DNA from: Takakia lepidozioides
Lineage: Eukaryota; Streptophyta; Takakiopsida; Takakiales; Takakiaceae
Length of the DNA stretch: 64,000 nucleotides
Direction: 5' to 3'
Assembly: GCA_030704615.1 (NCBI GenBank)
Contig: CM060731.1
Coordinates: forward strand, 40,484,001-40,548,000
Below the pieces are notes generated by a model, which saw nothing but the letters and a program-made list of their open reading frames with translations, did no database searches and was not told the origin of the DNA. How positions within the stretch are numbered: position 1 is the first letter of the stretch; every line of letters begins with the position of its first letter. Shown piece by piece: positions 12,021 through 23,183 of the stretch. The position numbers and the translations under genes are program-made.

Positions 12021-12917
12021 TGGGGACATCAACCTTGGAGCGTGGGGGAGGAAATGCATGCTTAGCCCGGCTTAGCTAGCTCAGGAATCCGATTGCAAAA
12101 ACTTGTATTGTACAAAAATTTGTTATAAAGGAAATGGGTTCCAAATGTTGTGCATCCTATTTTGTTTGGAATGGTGATGCATGGTGTGGTTGGCTAGTGT
12201 GTAGAATGCATGCTAGCTTACAAAAGTGGGAGAGGTAAATTGGGTTAATCGTGTGTTTGCGCAGTGCCGAAATCGAGTGACTCCCATCCAAGGGGCAAGG
12301 AAACATGCGCCTTCTTTGGGAGTTCACGTGCTAGTGCGCACCTGGCGCGTGCGCGTACTATAACTGCGCTACCGAGGTGGTTGCCTTGTAGTGCGGGCTA
12401 ACGCGGAAGCTACGTGCTTCCGTTCACGTACTATAATCGTGTAGCCTCGGGACGAAGTCGTAGTGCGGCTTCGACGTGTTCCCGTACCTCAGGCCAGCAT
12501 TCCAAGACGGACCCAATTGTAGTGATTGGGGCGCACGGTTGGTTATCTTCCTAGTCAAAGGGGGTTCGAGGTGAACCCTTGTGCAAGGTGATGCCAAAAG
12601 CGGCATCATGAACGATCGCAAGCAATGTTGTTGCAGTAAGGCGATTCGATCCTCGGGGAGGATCGTTCCTTGGCCTTGAAGTAGGCCAAGAAGAGTGCAC
12701 TGGGAGGAGCTTGAGAGGCTCCACCCGGCCGGGACTTGGAGGAAGTCGGCCGAACTAGCTAGTGGAGAGTAGAGTCAAGTGTGGGGTTTCGTTCTTTGCC
12801 ATGGGACGCCATGGTACGGAAACAAACTCCTTGATGTGGGACGCCACAACTTGGATGTTCGTTTCTACAAAATGGACAAGTCGATGAGGACATCGACTCC
12901 CTGTTGGTAGGGGTGTG
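12021..12917 (+). other. 3' untranslated region of retrotransposon 1
   Basis: About 900 bp between the pol stop and the 3' LTR is conserved in copy 2 (21545-22444). It contains no supported reading frame. The sequence just before the LTR (GGTAGGGGTG) is a poor polypurine tract. Confidence 0.7.
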
Positions 12918-13644
12918 TGTCGCGGCCCTTTGCCTTGAGGGCAGGGGGTCGGGACACATGAGGGGCTGCCCCTGTGGTGGGGGCAATGGCAGCGATAGGT
13001 ATGGGGGGCTGAAGCACCCTTGAGTGCCCAAGGCACTCAAGGAGGCGGAGGTGCTCACTAGGGGGAGCCCCGCACACCAGGATGCGGTCGGGTGGCTTCA
13101 CAAAAGGGGTGGTGGTAGCTTAGCGGGACTTAGTGGGGGTGGCATAGGACTCACCTTGGGGCGGAGACCTCGTGGTGGGAGTCGTGGGGAGTCTTGGGAC
13201 TCATCACGGTCCATAGGGGCCATGGTGGGTGGGCCAAGACTCACCGCGACTCATCACCGGGAGTCGAGGGTTTTCGTGGTGGTTTGCCATAAAATGGCAT
13301 GGTTGTTTGTGAAACCCCCGCGGACAGCTACAGAAGTATATATAGGGAGTAGTAACCCCGAGAACGGTGCAAGCCCGTTGGTGACCAAAAACTAGTGAGT
13401 AAGCGAGCGAGCCGGAAAGCGACCAAAGAGTGGGGAGCTATTCGGGACTGCCAACTACAAAAGGGAATTCCCGCTGGGCCCAAATCGGTGGAGGGTTCTT
13501 TGGGAGATCAAAGGGGGACCGTTATGCCCCGGTGAGCAGCCGAAGCTCCAAGTTGGCCCGGCGGCCAGGTTGGGAGTTAGGCGCGCGCATCAAAGCGAGT
13601 AACTATGACTTGAAGGGGAGCTTACCGAAGTGAGGTGCACGACA
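12918..13644 (+). repeat. 3' LTR of retrotransposon 1
   Basis: It starts TGTCGCGGCC and ends GTGCACGACA, and matches the 5' LTR almost throughout. CATAC (13645-13649) follows. Confidence 0.96.
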
Positions 13645-16217
13645 CATACGGTGGAGAGTGGAGGAGAGGAAAGAACACCACAAAGAGCACGGATTGTGCA
13701 AGTTCGAGGTGAAGCAGGGGAGATGGCAGTAGAGACAGGGAGAGTGCTCGAGGTGGTTTCGCCGGTGGTTCATCATGTTGAGGAGGACGACACCAAGCTT
13801 TCTGACCAAGATGACATCCTCCTGGACATCCCCAGGCCCCAAACCCGCAGCATACAGGCTGGATTTGGCGGTCCTGGTAGGCTGCCGGAGAACCCCTCTA
13901 CAGCAGATGTCATGTCGGAGGCGGATATAAAGTTGGCCGCTGCCAAGATGTTGGAGGCAACCCACAACAACATTGGCAGGGTGCAGGGGGGCATGGTGTA
14001 CCCGGCCAAGCTTGGAATTCCCCTTTGCCGCTTGGTGTCTTTGCAGGTGGTGAGACCTGCCCTCCCAGGCGATATCGACAAGCTGAAATTCTCTTTCCGG
14101 GATGGATATCGAATGGGGTCTGTCGCGTTTTACGTTTCCATTGAGAACGACCACGGAGCTTCCCGTGCCCACACTTCCGATGAGGTGGACAAATGGGGTC
14201 CCCATTGGCAAAGGCGAAATGAGGAGTTCGAGAGATCGATTGTTACTAATCCTCTTTTCCAGCACTTGTCCGGGAAGATGTTTTACGTGTGGGACGGCAA
14301 TCATCGCCTCCTGGCATGGATGGAGCACATAGCCGAAGCCCACCCCAACGACCTCGATTGGCATTTCGCCGTGGAGTGTGTTGTGTTGAAGGTTGCGGGG
14401 CCCAAAGATCGCAGTCTTCTCAAAGCTGCAATGGCGGACATCAACTCGTAAGTTACAACGCCTCTTGCTTTTGGACCCATCCGATTGTAAGTCATTTCAT
14501 TGCGAATCCTCATATTTGTTGTAAATTCCCATTTCAGAATTGTTTGATGGAAATGTGGCATTGCAGGGTGACTGAGAATGCCTTCATTGCCACCAACTTG
14601 TCCCATATGCTCTTCCGAGTGAAGGATGTCGGGAAGCAGGGTGTGCAAGAGTTTGCCAATTCGCTCAGTGTCGACCTCCTGTGCAAGTCGGAGGCAAAGG
14701 CAGACAGAACCTGGTATAGGCTGAGCATGGACGCCATGGTGGACTACATATTTCGGGTAAAGCTCCTGACTATTTTGTTGAGCTAATCTGTCTCTCCTCC
14801 CCCAATAGAAGAAAAAGTGTTGAGCATGATCTCTAATCTTATGTGCGCATTCTTGACAGATGAAAATTCAGCAGGATTTGGCACATGCGCGGAGGTTCTA
14901 CATGGAGTCAGAGGAGAAGAATCTAACCCTCCCGGCACTCGAATCGTATCTCAAAGCTGCGGAGGTGAGGGCCCGCATAAAGTACAAGTCGCGGATGGTA
15001 AAGTACGTGGCCATAGCTGATCCCGCCCTTGGTGCCGACTTTCTGGTGGAGGTGGGGAAGCACTACTCCCGCGCTCTGAAGCCCACGATGACATTGGAGA
15101 AGCTCCATCGTCTAGCCACATCCTGTGTGGATGGTGCAGAAAAGGTGATACATTCTTAACCAAATTGTGGTGGCAACAACTCGTTTTTGTGGTGTTTGGC
15201 GCTTACGAATATGCTGGGTGGTTGGACAGACCCGGTGGCTCCAAATCTGGAATGGTTCCCAAAGTACAAGGGACATGTGGAGCTTCCCCAAACCGGACAA
15301 ACTGTCTGACCCCATATTCGACATGTGGATGAACCGCATGACATGGTGGTTTCAGGTACTTCCGCACGCTTCGTTTGGCGCTTCTACTCTTGTAGGGGGT
15401 GGATTCATTGTATTTTTTCAGCAATGCGATCTGGGACTTAGCCATCTTCGGGCCAAACCGGGAAAAATGGCGCCGAATTTCCAGTTCAGGGCTCCCAAGA
15501 TGGCTGTCCCTAGGGTGGCAGTCACCGAAAACCGAAATTCGGCGCCATTTTTCCATTTCTAGGCCCAGTCAGATCCGCCCCAACCTGGGAAAATGGTGCC
15601 GAATTTGCAGTTCAAGGACCTCATTGTGTTTTTCATGAATGCAGGTACTGCAAGTTCTCCCTTTTGGAGAAAGGTCATCTGTCTTTCGAGCCACCATTCT
15701 TCCTGGCATGGAGGAACCCTGGGGCTAACTCCATGTACACTGATGATATTGTGAAGGAGTGGCATCTGGAACATTTGCGTGATTGCCCTTGGTATGTGGA
15801 CCTTCCGCCCGACATGCTCGACCCATCCGAGTTTCAATTGAAGCTGGATGCTGAGGCCCGACGAAACCGGGCTCCGCTGCCTCCGCTGGGTGCAAAGAGG
15901 CAAAAGCGCTTGCGAACTCCAGGAAAGCGGCAGAGCTTGCTCAGGCAGGAATTCAGGAGAAATTGAATGAGAAGAGTAAAGGCCAAAGGAAAAGGACAAT
16001 GAAACAGGTGAGTGCAGTAACACCCAAAAAACAGAAACCATCGGGGCATCGGAGCAGGCGCAGGAGGGGACCCAAGAGAGTGACTCGGACGACGATTTTG
16101 TTCAAGGTCCTGTGACTGCTGTTGCTGCTACCCAGTCACCGGTCGTCTGGGTTCCCAAGTCAGTTCGGAGTGGGACTGGCTCTGCCAAGAAGTTGGCATT
16201 TGAGGGCGAGCCTACAC
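13645..16217 (+). CDS. ParB/sulfiredoxin-like domain protein, central exons
   Basis: Proposed exons are 13650-14447, 14567-14756, 14860-15144, 15230-15355 and 15645-16217, with GT-AG boundaries and matching phases for the first four. The first exon carries a ParB-like fold signature: an IPLCRLVSLQVVRPALPG segment and DIDKLKFSFRDGYRMG, then WDGNHRLLAWM (Asp-Gly-Asn-His-Arg at 14293-14307). The DGxHR motif marks the ParB/sulfiredoxin nucleotide-binding fold. The following exons are mostly helical and Trp-rich with no family I recognise. The last exon ends in a Lys-rich helix and an acidic stretch, SDSDDDF. Single-base shifts, at the 15645 boundary, near 15895 and in an A6 run near 16030, break the frame; two lie in homopolymers and may be assembly errors. 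The fragment is joined to 6687 on the left and 23189 on the right once the retrotransposons are removed. Confidence 0.55.
15353..15649 (+). repeat. palindrome-bearing intron flanked by CAGGTACT repeats
   Basis: An intron of 289 bp (15356-15644) is bounded by the identical octamer CAGGTACT at 15353-15360 and 15642-15649. It contains a perfect 21-bp inverted repeat (15461-15481 and 15534-15554) built on AAATGGCGCCGAATTTC, plus a third partial copy near 15590-15608. The core is that of the palindrome arrays at 3.5-5.5 kb. An 8-bp direct repeat spanning both splice junctions is what a transposon-derived intron would leave. Confidence 0.7.
16213..16217. repeat. target site duplication TACAC (left copy, retrotransposon 2)
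   Basis: TACAC precedes the 5' LTR and is repeated at 23184-23188 directly after the 3' LTR. Confidence 0.95.
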
Positions 16218-16942
16218 TGTCGCGGCCCTTTGCCTTGAGGGCAGGGGGTCGGGACACATCAGGGGCTGCCCCTGTGGTGGGGGCAGCGGCAGCGATAGGT
16301 ATGGGGGGGGCTGAAGCACCCTTGAGTGCCCAAGGCACCCAGGGAAGCGGAGGCGCTCACTAGGTGGAGCCCCGCACACCGGGTTGCGGTGGGGGTGGCT
16401 CCACAAGGGGTGGTGGTAGCTTAGTGGGACTTAGTGGGGGTGGCATAGGACTCACCATGGGGGCGGAGACCTCGTGGTGGGAGTCGTGGGGAGTCTTGGG
16501 ACTCATCACGGTCCATAGGGGCCGTGGTGAGCGGGCCAAGACTCACCGCGACTCACCACCGGGAGTCGAGGGTTTTCGTGGTGGTTCGCCATAAAATGGC
16601 ATGGCTGGTTGTGAACCCCCGCGGACAGCTACAGAAGTATATATAGGGAGTAGTAACCCCGAGAACGGTGCAAGCCCGTTGGTGACCAAAAACTAGTGAG
16701 TAAGCGAGCGAGCCGGAAAGCGACCAAAGAGTGGGGAGCTGTTCCGGACTGCCATCTACCAAAGGGAATTCTCCTAGTCCCAAATAGGTGGAGGGTTTAG
16801 GAGGAAGCGAAGGGGGACCGTTATGTCCCGGTGAGCAGCCGAAGCTCCAAGTTGGCCCGGCGGCCAGGTTGGGAGTCAGGCGCGCGCATCAAAGCGAGTA
16901 ACTATGACTTGAAGGGGAGCTTACCGAGTGAGGTGCGCGACA
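16218..16942 (+). repeat. 5' LTR of retrotransposon 2
   Basis: The 725-bp repeat starts TGTCGCGGCC and ends GTGCGCGACA. It holds TATATATAG near 16637. Confidence 0.96.
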
Positions 16943-16943
16943 T

Positions 16944-16955
16944 TGGTATCAGAGC
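16944..16955 (+). promoter_or_regulatory. primer binding site, initiator tRNA-Met
   Basis: TGGTATCAGAGC lies 1 bp after the LTR, as in copy 1. Confidence 0.95.
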
Positions 16956-16996
16956 TTAGAGTTCAGTACGCGATCGTCCTTGGGATTGGCCTCATC

Positions 16997-19900
16997 ATGG
17001 GGTCGGGCAAGCCGAAGCGAAAGCGGAACGGCCCAAAAGATGATGATCCCGGTGAGCCCGATGGGGGCGACGTGTCACCGAGGCGGCCGTTTGAGGAAGC
17101 GATGAATGTTTCCGAAAACGAGGCCGCTCAGGAGCGGGAGGAATCCGAGGAGTCGGAGCCCGAGGAATCCTTGAGAGCTCCGACAAACCAAGAGATGCCT
17201 CCCATGCCGGCAGCCTTTTGGGAAGGGTTGTTGGCGCAGTTTGGCGGGACGTTGAAAGACGTGTTGAAGGCGGCTAATGCCACTTCCACTAAGGCAAAGT
17301 TTAAGGTGAAGCCTAAGGAACCCGGCACCTTTGAGGGCGTTCGAAACGGAAGGCACTCAACACCTGGCTCCTGGAGCTAGAGCAGTACTTCCGGGCGGCC
17401 AAGTTGAGTGACGAGGATCGGGTGGAAGTGGCTCCCACCTATTTGAGGGGCTATGCTCAACAATGGTGGCAGAAACGCCTTCACGACCGAGGCCCAAGCC
17501 CGGAAACCTTGAACTGGAGTGGGTTCAAGGAATTGATGAAGAGACAGTTTGTGCCCCTCAACGCGTCCTGGCTTGCCCGGGACAAGATGAGGAATTTGAA
17601 GCAAACAGATGACATTCGGGGGTATGTCCAGGCTTTCAATGTGCTGTTGCTCGAAGTCGCGGACATGGCAGAACCAGAAATGGTCTTCAACTTTGTGGCG
17701 GGACTGGCCCCATGGGCCAGGCGGAAGTTGGAGGAGAAGCCACCCAAGACTTTGAACGAGGCAATTGAGAGGGCTGAATGTTTCTCGGATGTCCCTAGGG
17801 GTGAAAGACAAGGCCGTACGGAGCTGAACCACAAGAAGACCCGGCGGGAAGGTGACTCCTTCCGACCGGAAAAGAAGTGGGATAGGCCACGCGGCGATAA
17901 TGGCACGTGGAAATCGAAGGGAGGGCCTTCACACGTCAAGGCGGCACCCGGTGCTTCGAAAGGAAAAGCGGGTGGAGCGGCTTATGGCGGACAGAAGGCG
18001 ACCTTTGATGGAGTGTGTTTCAATTGCGGGGAGCCCGGGCACATGGCCAAGAAGTGCACGAAGCCCCGGCAATTGAACATGACTCGGGCGACCACGGAGC
18101 TGTCAGAAGATACCATCAGTCGCTTGGTGGAAGCGGTGGTCGCCAGGACTTGCAAGGTAGGCAACTATTCTTGTGAGTTGTATCAGGAAACTGGCGCCCT
18201 ACGAAAAGGGAGTCAGTTATTGTTCGTGGATGGGATAATATCCGGAACTAACGTGTCGTTGTTGGTGGACACAGGAGCGTCGCACTCCTTCATGACGCCG
18301 GTGGCGGCACGAAAGTTGGGACTCCCGACAAGTGACGTGGGGGCCTCTATTGAGGTGCGTCTGCCAAAGGAGAACCCTCAGTTGGCGACAAGGTTGGCGT
18401 TTGATGTTCCTCTTCAACTGGGGAGTTGGGAGGGACGTGAGAACTTCACTATCTGCGAGATCGATGGAGTGGATCTCATTTTAGGGATGACCTTTTTGAG
18501 CAAATCCGGAGCGGTCATAGATGGCCGCAAGAGAGTAGTCACGCTGCCATGTGGGAATGGTGGCGAGGTTTTACGAGTGTCGGAAACGCCCAAATCCGTG
18601 GGAGGGCGAATAAACCTTCTGTCAGCAAAGGAGTGGGCCGTGGAGGAGGCACACGAGTCCCAGTTTTTGCTTTACATTAGAGAAGTGAAAGGAGAAGGCG
18701 ATGGGGAGCCGAGCCCAGATTGGATCAAGGGGATTTTGGAGAAATACCAGGATGTGATGCCGGAGGATTTACCAAGCGGCTTGCCACCGCGAAGAGGAGT
18801 TGACCACAAGATTGAGGTGATACCGGATCGGACCGCCTGCCAAGGCGCCCTACCGTTGAGCCACAGAGAGTTGGTCGAGCTGAAGACTCAGCTCAAGGAT
18901 CTAATGTCAAAGGGGTACATCCGGCCGAGTAAGTCACCTTACGGAGCCCCGGTGCTATTTGCAGACAAGAAGGATGGGACGCTGCGGATGTGTGTCGATT
19001 ACAGGGCTCTGAATAAGGTGACTATCAAAAACCGGTACCCTTTGCCAAGGATCGACGACCTCTTCGATCGGTTGGCAGGAGCAAAGTATTTCAGCCGGAT
19101 CGACTTGCGCTCCGGCTATCACCAAATTCGGGTGGCGGAAGGAGATGAGGAGAAGACCGCGTGCAGGACAAGGTATGGTTCATATGAGTTCTTGGTGATG
19201 CCTTTTGGGCTCACCAATGCACCAGCGACATTTAGCACGCTGATGAACAGCCTTTTCCAGGAGTGGTTGGATGACTTTGTGATCGTGTACATCGACGACA
19301 TCTTGGTGTACTCGAAAACAAAGGAGGAGCACCTGGAGCACCTCAAAAGGGTGTTCCAAAAATTGCGAGAAGGGAAGCTGTATGCCAAAGCTTCAAAGTG
19401 CGAATTCGGGGTCACAAAGTGGAGTTCTTGGGGCATGTGATTACACAGGATGGGATCAAAATGGATGACAGAAAGGTGAGGGCGATCTTGGACTGGGAGC
19501 CTCCGACTTCGGTCCCGGGAGTGCGATCCTTCCTAGGACTCGCCTCCTATTACCCAAGTATGTGAGAAATTTCGCCAAGATCGTGGGGCCGCTGTCGGAC
19601 CTTCTGTGTAAATCCAAAGTCTGGGTATGGAACACATTTTGTGGCCAAGCTTTTGCTGAATTGAAGCAGCGGATGACGGAAGCTCCAGTCTTGAAAATCC
19701 CGGAGTTCGATCGTCCGTTTGAGATTCATACAGATATCGGACTTCGCAATTGGGGGTGTACTTATGCAAGATGGACGTCCAGTGGCTTACGAAAGTAAGA
19801 AACTGAATGAAGTGGAGCGACGGTGGCCGACGCACGAAAAAGAGATGAAGGCGGTGGTGCATTGCCTTGAGCTTTGGCGCCACTATGTTGGTTCCAACCC

Positions 19901-21544
19901 AGTGAAGGTGTTCACGGACAATGTCACGGTGAAGTATTTTGCCACGCAGCCCAAGTTGTCCCCAAAACAACTTAGGTGGCAAGATACTTTGGCAGTGTTC
20001 GACGTGGATATCCAGTACAAACCGGGACGGGACAATGTGGTGGCCGATGCTTTAAGTAGAAAGCAGCAGCTCTTGTTGGTGTACAAGGGCGAGACGGCGC
20101 TCCAAAGGAAGATCCGGAAGGCTTGCCGAAGGATGAGCTGGCAAAGTGCGTGATGCAGGACTTGAGAATGGGGGTTAAATCGCAGTTCCACTTGCAAAAT
20201 GGACTGCTCCGGTATAAGCAAAAACGTCTCTATGTGCCAAAGGGAGGGATCAGGGATAGTCTCTTGAGAGAATGCCATGATAGCCCGCTTGCGGGCCACG
20301 GTGGAGCCAAGCGCACTGCGGCACTCTTGAAGAAAGAGTATTTCTGGCCCAAACTGAGGGAGGAGGCAGAGGAGTATGTCAAGACATGCACACCACATGC
20401 CAACAAAACCGGAGCGAGTACAAAAGCAAGCGGGGCTGTTACAACCCTTGCCGATTCCAGAGGGGACTTGGGAAAGCGTCTCGATGGATTTCATGACTGC
20501 TATGCCGCTGTCAAAAGGATTCGATGCAATCATGGTGGTGGTGGATAGGTTCAGTAAAATGGGCCATTTCATCCCCACCAAGGAGACGGCAACGGCGCAG
20601 GAGACAGGGCGACTTTACTTCGCCACGTCTTAAAGCATCATGGAGTCCCGAAGGATATTGTCTCGGACCGCGATCCAAAGTTTACGAGTAATTTTGGAGG
20701 ACACTTTGGAAGAAGATGGGGACGAGGCTGAAGATGAGCACCGCCTTCCGACCTACGACCAACGGCCAAACGGAAAGAGTGAATTCCGTAGTGAAGCAGA
20801 TCTTGCGGAATTACGTGTCGGCAGACCAATCAGACTGGGTGGAACACTTAGACGCGGCAGAGTTCTGTTATAATAACACAGAACACTCCGCAACGGGAGT
20901 TTCCCTTTCGTATTGGTCTATGGAAAAGCACCTCTGGTGCCGACAAGTTGGGCCGCCCAGGACGTTGAGGAACCGGCAGTAGCGGCGGTACTGGAAGAAC
21001 GCGAGCGTTTGTTGAAGCTCGCAAAGTACAACATTGCCAAAGCTAGGAAACGGTATGAAAGGCAGGCGAATCGGAAGCGGAGGGAAGTGAAGTTTGAGGC
21101 AGGCACAGAGGTCTGGTTGAACATCAAGAATTTCCGACTACCTCCGGAAGTGAGTCCAAGTTCGTACCTCCGTATGCGGGACCCTTTCGCATTCGGAAGT
21201 TATGAATGAGGATGTGTATGAATTGGAGCTGCCGGCAAACAGCAAGGTGCATCCAGTATTCCACGTCTCCCTTTTGAAGCCTTACTTCAAAGATGAAGCG
21301 CGTCCGAATCGCATCAAGTGTTGCGTCCGCCACCTATGCTGTTGGATCATGAAAATGAACCTGAGTACGAGGTGGAGGCAATACTTAAGTCGAGGAGGTT
21401 CAAGAACCCAGAAACGGAGTATCTCGTCAAATAGAAAGGCTATCATCATGTGGAGGCATCTTGGGTGCGTGCCTCAGAAATGGGAAACGCATCCGAGGCG
21501 GTTGCAGCTTTCGAAGGCGACCTCAAAAGCGGAAGAAGCGTTGA
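16997..21544 (+). pseudogene. gag-pol polyprotein with chromodomain, copy 2, frameshifted
   Basis: ATG at 16997 starts Gag. A one-base change near 17345 shifts the frame, then 17404-19440 is one uninterrupted frame of 678 codons. It contains the rest of Gag, the CCHC knuckle (about 18021-18062), the protease motif DTGASHSF (about 18268-18291) and most of the reverse transcriptase with YIDD (about 19291-19302). Further one-base losses occur near 19420, 19555, 19735, 20130, 20390, 20690 and 21160. RNase H, integrase and the chromodomain remain recognisable. TAG at 21432-21434 replaces the chromodomain Trp codon, exactly as in copy 1. It is less damaged than copy 1 in gag-protease-RT. Confidence 0.93.
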
Positions 21545-22444
21545 TGGGGACATCAACCTTGGAGCGTGGGGAGGAAATGCATGCTTAGCCCGGCTTAGCT
21601 AGCTCAGGAATCCGATTGCAAAACTTGTATTGTACAAAAATTTGTTATAAAGGAAATGGGTTCCAAATGTTGTGCGTCCTATTTTGTTTGGAATGGTGAT
21701 GCATGGTGTGGTTGGCTAGTGTGTAGAATGCATGCTAGCTTACAAAGTGGGAGAGGTAAATTGGGTTAATCGTGTGTTTGCGCAGTGCCGAAATCGGGTG
21801 ACTCCCATCCAAGGGGCAAGGAAACTTGCGCCTTCTTTGGGAGTTCACGTGCTAGTGCGCACCTGGCGCGTGCGCGTACTATAACTGCGCTACCGAGGGG
21901 GTTGCCTTGTAGTGCGGGCTAACGCGGAAGCTACGTGCTTCCGTTCACGTACTATAATCGTGTAGCCTCGGGACGAAGTCGTAGTGCGGCTTCGGCGTGT
22001 TCCCGTACCTCAGGCCAGCATTCCAAGGCGGACCCAATTGTAGTGATTGGGGCGCACGGTTGGTTCAAGGTTATCTTCCTAGTCAAGAGGGTTCCAGGTG
22101 AACCCTTGCTCAAGGTGATGCCAAAAGCGGCATCATGAGCGATCGCAAGCAATGTTGTTGCAGTAAGGCGATTCGATCCTCGGGGAGGATCGTTCCTTGG
22201 CCTGAAGTAGGCCAAGAAGAGTGCACTGGGAGGAGCTGGAGAGGCTCCACCCTTGGCCGGACTTGGAGGAAGTCGGCCGAACTAGCTAGTGGAGAGTAGA
22301 GTCAAGTGTGGGGTTTGGTTCTTTGCCATGGGACGCCATGGTACGGAAACAAACTCCTTGATGTGGGACGCCACAACTTGGATGTTCGTTTCTACAAAAT
22401 GGACAAGTCGATGAGGACATCGACTCCCTGTTGGTAGGGGTGTG
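21545..22444 (+). other. 3' untranslated region of retrotransposon 2
   Basis: Noncoding sequence homologous to 12021-12917. Nothing else is visible. Confidence 0.7.
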
Positions 22445-23183
22445 TGTCGCGGCCCTTGCCTTGAGGGCAGGGGGTCGGGACACATGAGGGGCTGCCCCTG
22501 TGGTGGGGGCAGCGGCAGCGATAGGTATGGGGGGGGCTGAAGCACCCTTGAGTGCCCAAGGCACTCAGGAAGCGGAGGCGCTCACTAGGTGGAGCCCCGC
22601 ACACCGGGTTGCGGTGGGGGTGGCTCCACAAGGGTGTGGTGGCTCCACAAGGGTGGTGGTACTTAGTGGGACTTAGTGGGGGTGGCATAGGACTCACCAT
22701 GGGGGCGGAGACCTCGTGGTGGGAGTCGTGGGGAGTCTTGGGACTCATCACGGTCCATAGGGGCCGTGGTGAGCGGGCCAAGACTCACCGCGACTCACCA
22801 CCGGGAGTCGAGGGTTTTCGTGTGGTTCGCCATAAAATGGCATGGCTGGTTGTGAAACCCCCGCGGACAGCTACAGAAGTATATATAGGGAGTAGTAACC
22901 CGAGAACGGTGCAAGCCCGTTGGTGACCAAAAACTAGTGAGTAAGCGTGCGAGCCGGAAAGCGACCAAAGAGTGGGGAGCTGTTCCGGACTGCCATCTAC
23001 CAAAGGGAATTCTCCTCTCCCAAATAGGTGGAGGGTTTAGGAGGAAGCGAAGGGGGACCGTTATGTCCCGGTGAGCAGCCGAAGCTCCAAGTTGGCCCGG
23101 CGGCCAGGTTGGGAGTCAGGCGCGCGCATCAAAGCGAGTAACTATGACTTGAAGGGGAGCTTACCGAAGTGAGGTGCGCGACA
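22445..23183 (+). repeat. 3' LTR of retrotransposon 2
   Basis: It starts TGTCGCGGCC and ends GTGCGCGACA, followed by TACAC. It carries a short internal duplication of GGTGGCTCCACAAGG near 22620-22655 that its 5' partner lacks. Confidence 0.95.

Larger units (their letters stand above)
6688..13644 (+). mobile_element. Ty3/gypsy chromovirus, copy 1 (6,957 bp)
   Basis: Two LTRs of 729 and 727 bp begin TGTCGCG or its variant TGTCGCA and end CGCGACA or CACGACA. The 5-bp duplication CATAC flanks the copy. A tRNA-Met primer site follows the 5' LTR. The domain order gag, CCHC knuckle, protease, reverse transcriptase, RNase H, integrase, chromodomain places it in the chromovirus clade of Ty3/gypsy. 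The LTRs differ at few positions, so the insertion is fairly young. It lies in sense orientation within an exon of the ParB-like gene. The internal frame is broken by several one-base indels and nonsense codons. Confidence 0.97.
16218..23183 (+). mobile_element. Ty3/gypsy chromovirus, copy 2 (6,966 bp)
   Basis: This second complete copy of the same family is in the same orientation, with LTRs 16218-16942 and 22445-23183 and its own 5-bp duplication TACAC. Its LTRs share private variants (for example the GGAGGCGCTCACTAGG region and a different stretch 3' of the TATA box) that distinguish them from those of copy 1. The two copies are therefore separate insertions, not a duplication or recombination product. 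It lies within an exon of the ParB-like/methyltransferase gene, in sense orientation. Confidence 0.97.

Noticed and set aside
15970-16100. Very short intron using GTGAGT and the AACAG near 16037
   Set aside because: It would be about 30 nt; a one-base homopolymer error explains the frame better.
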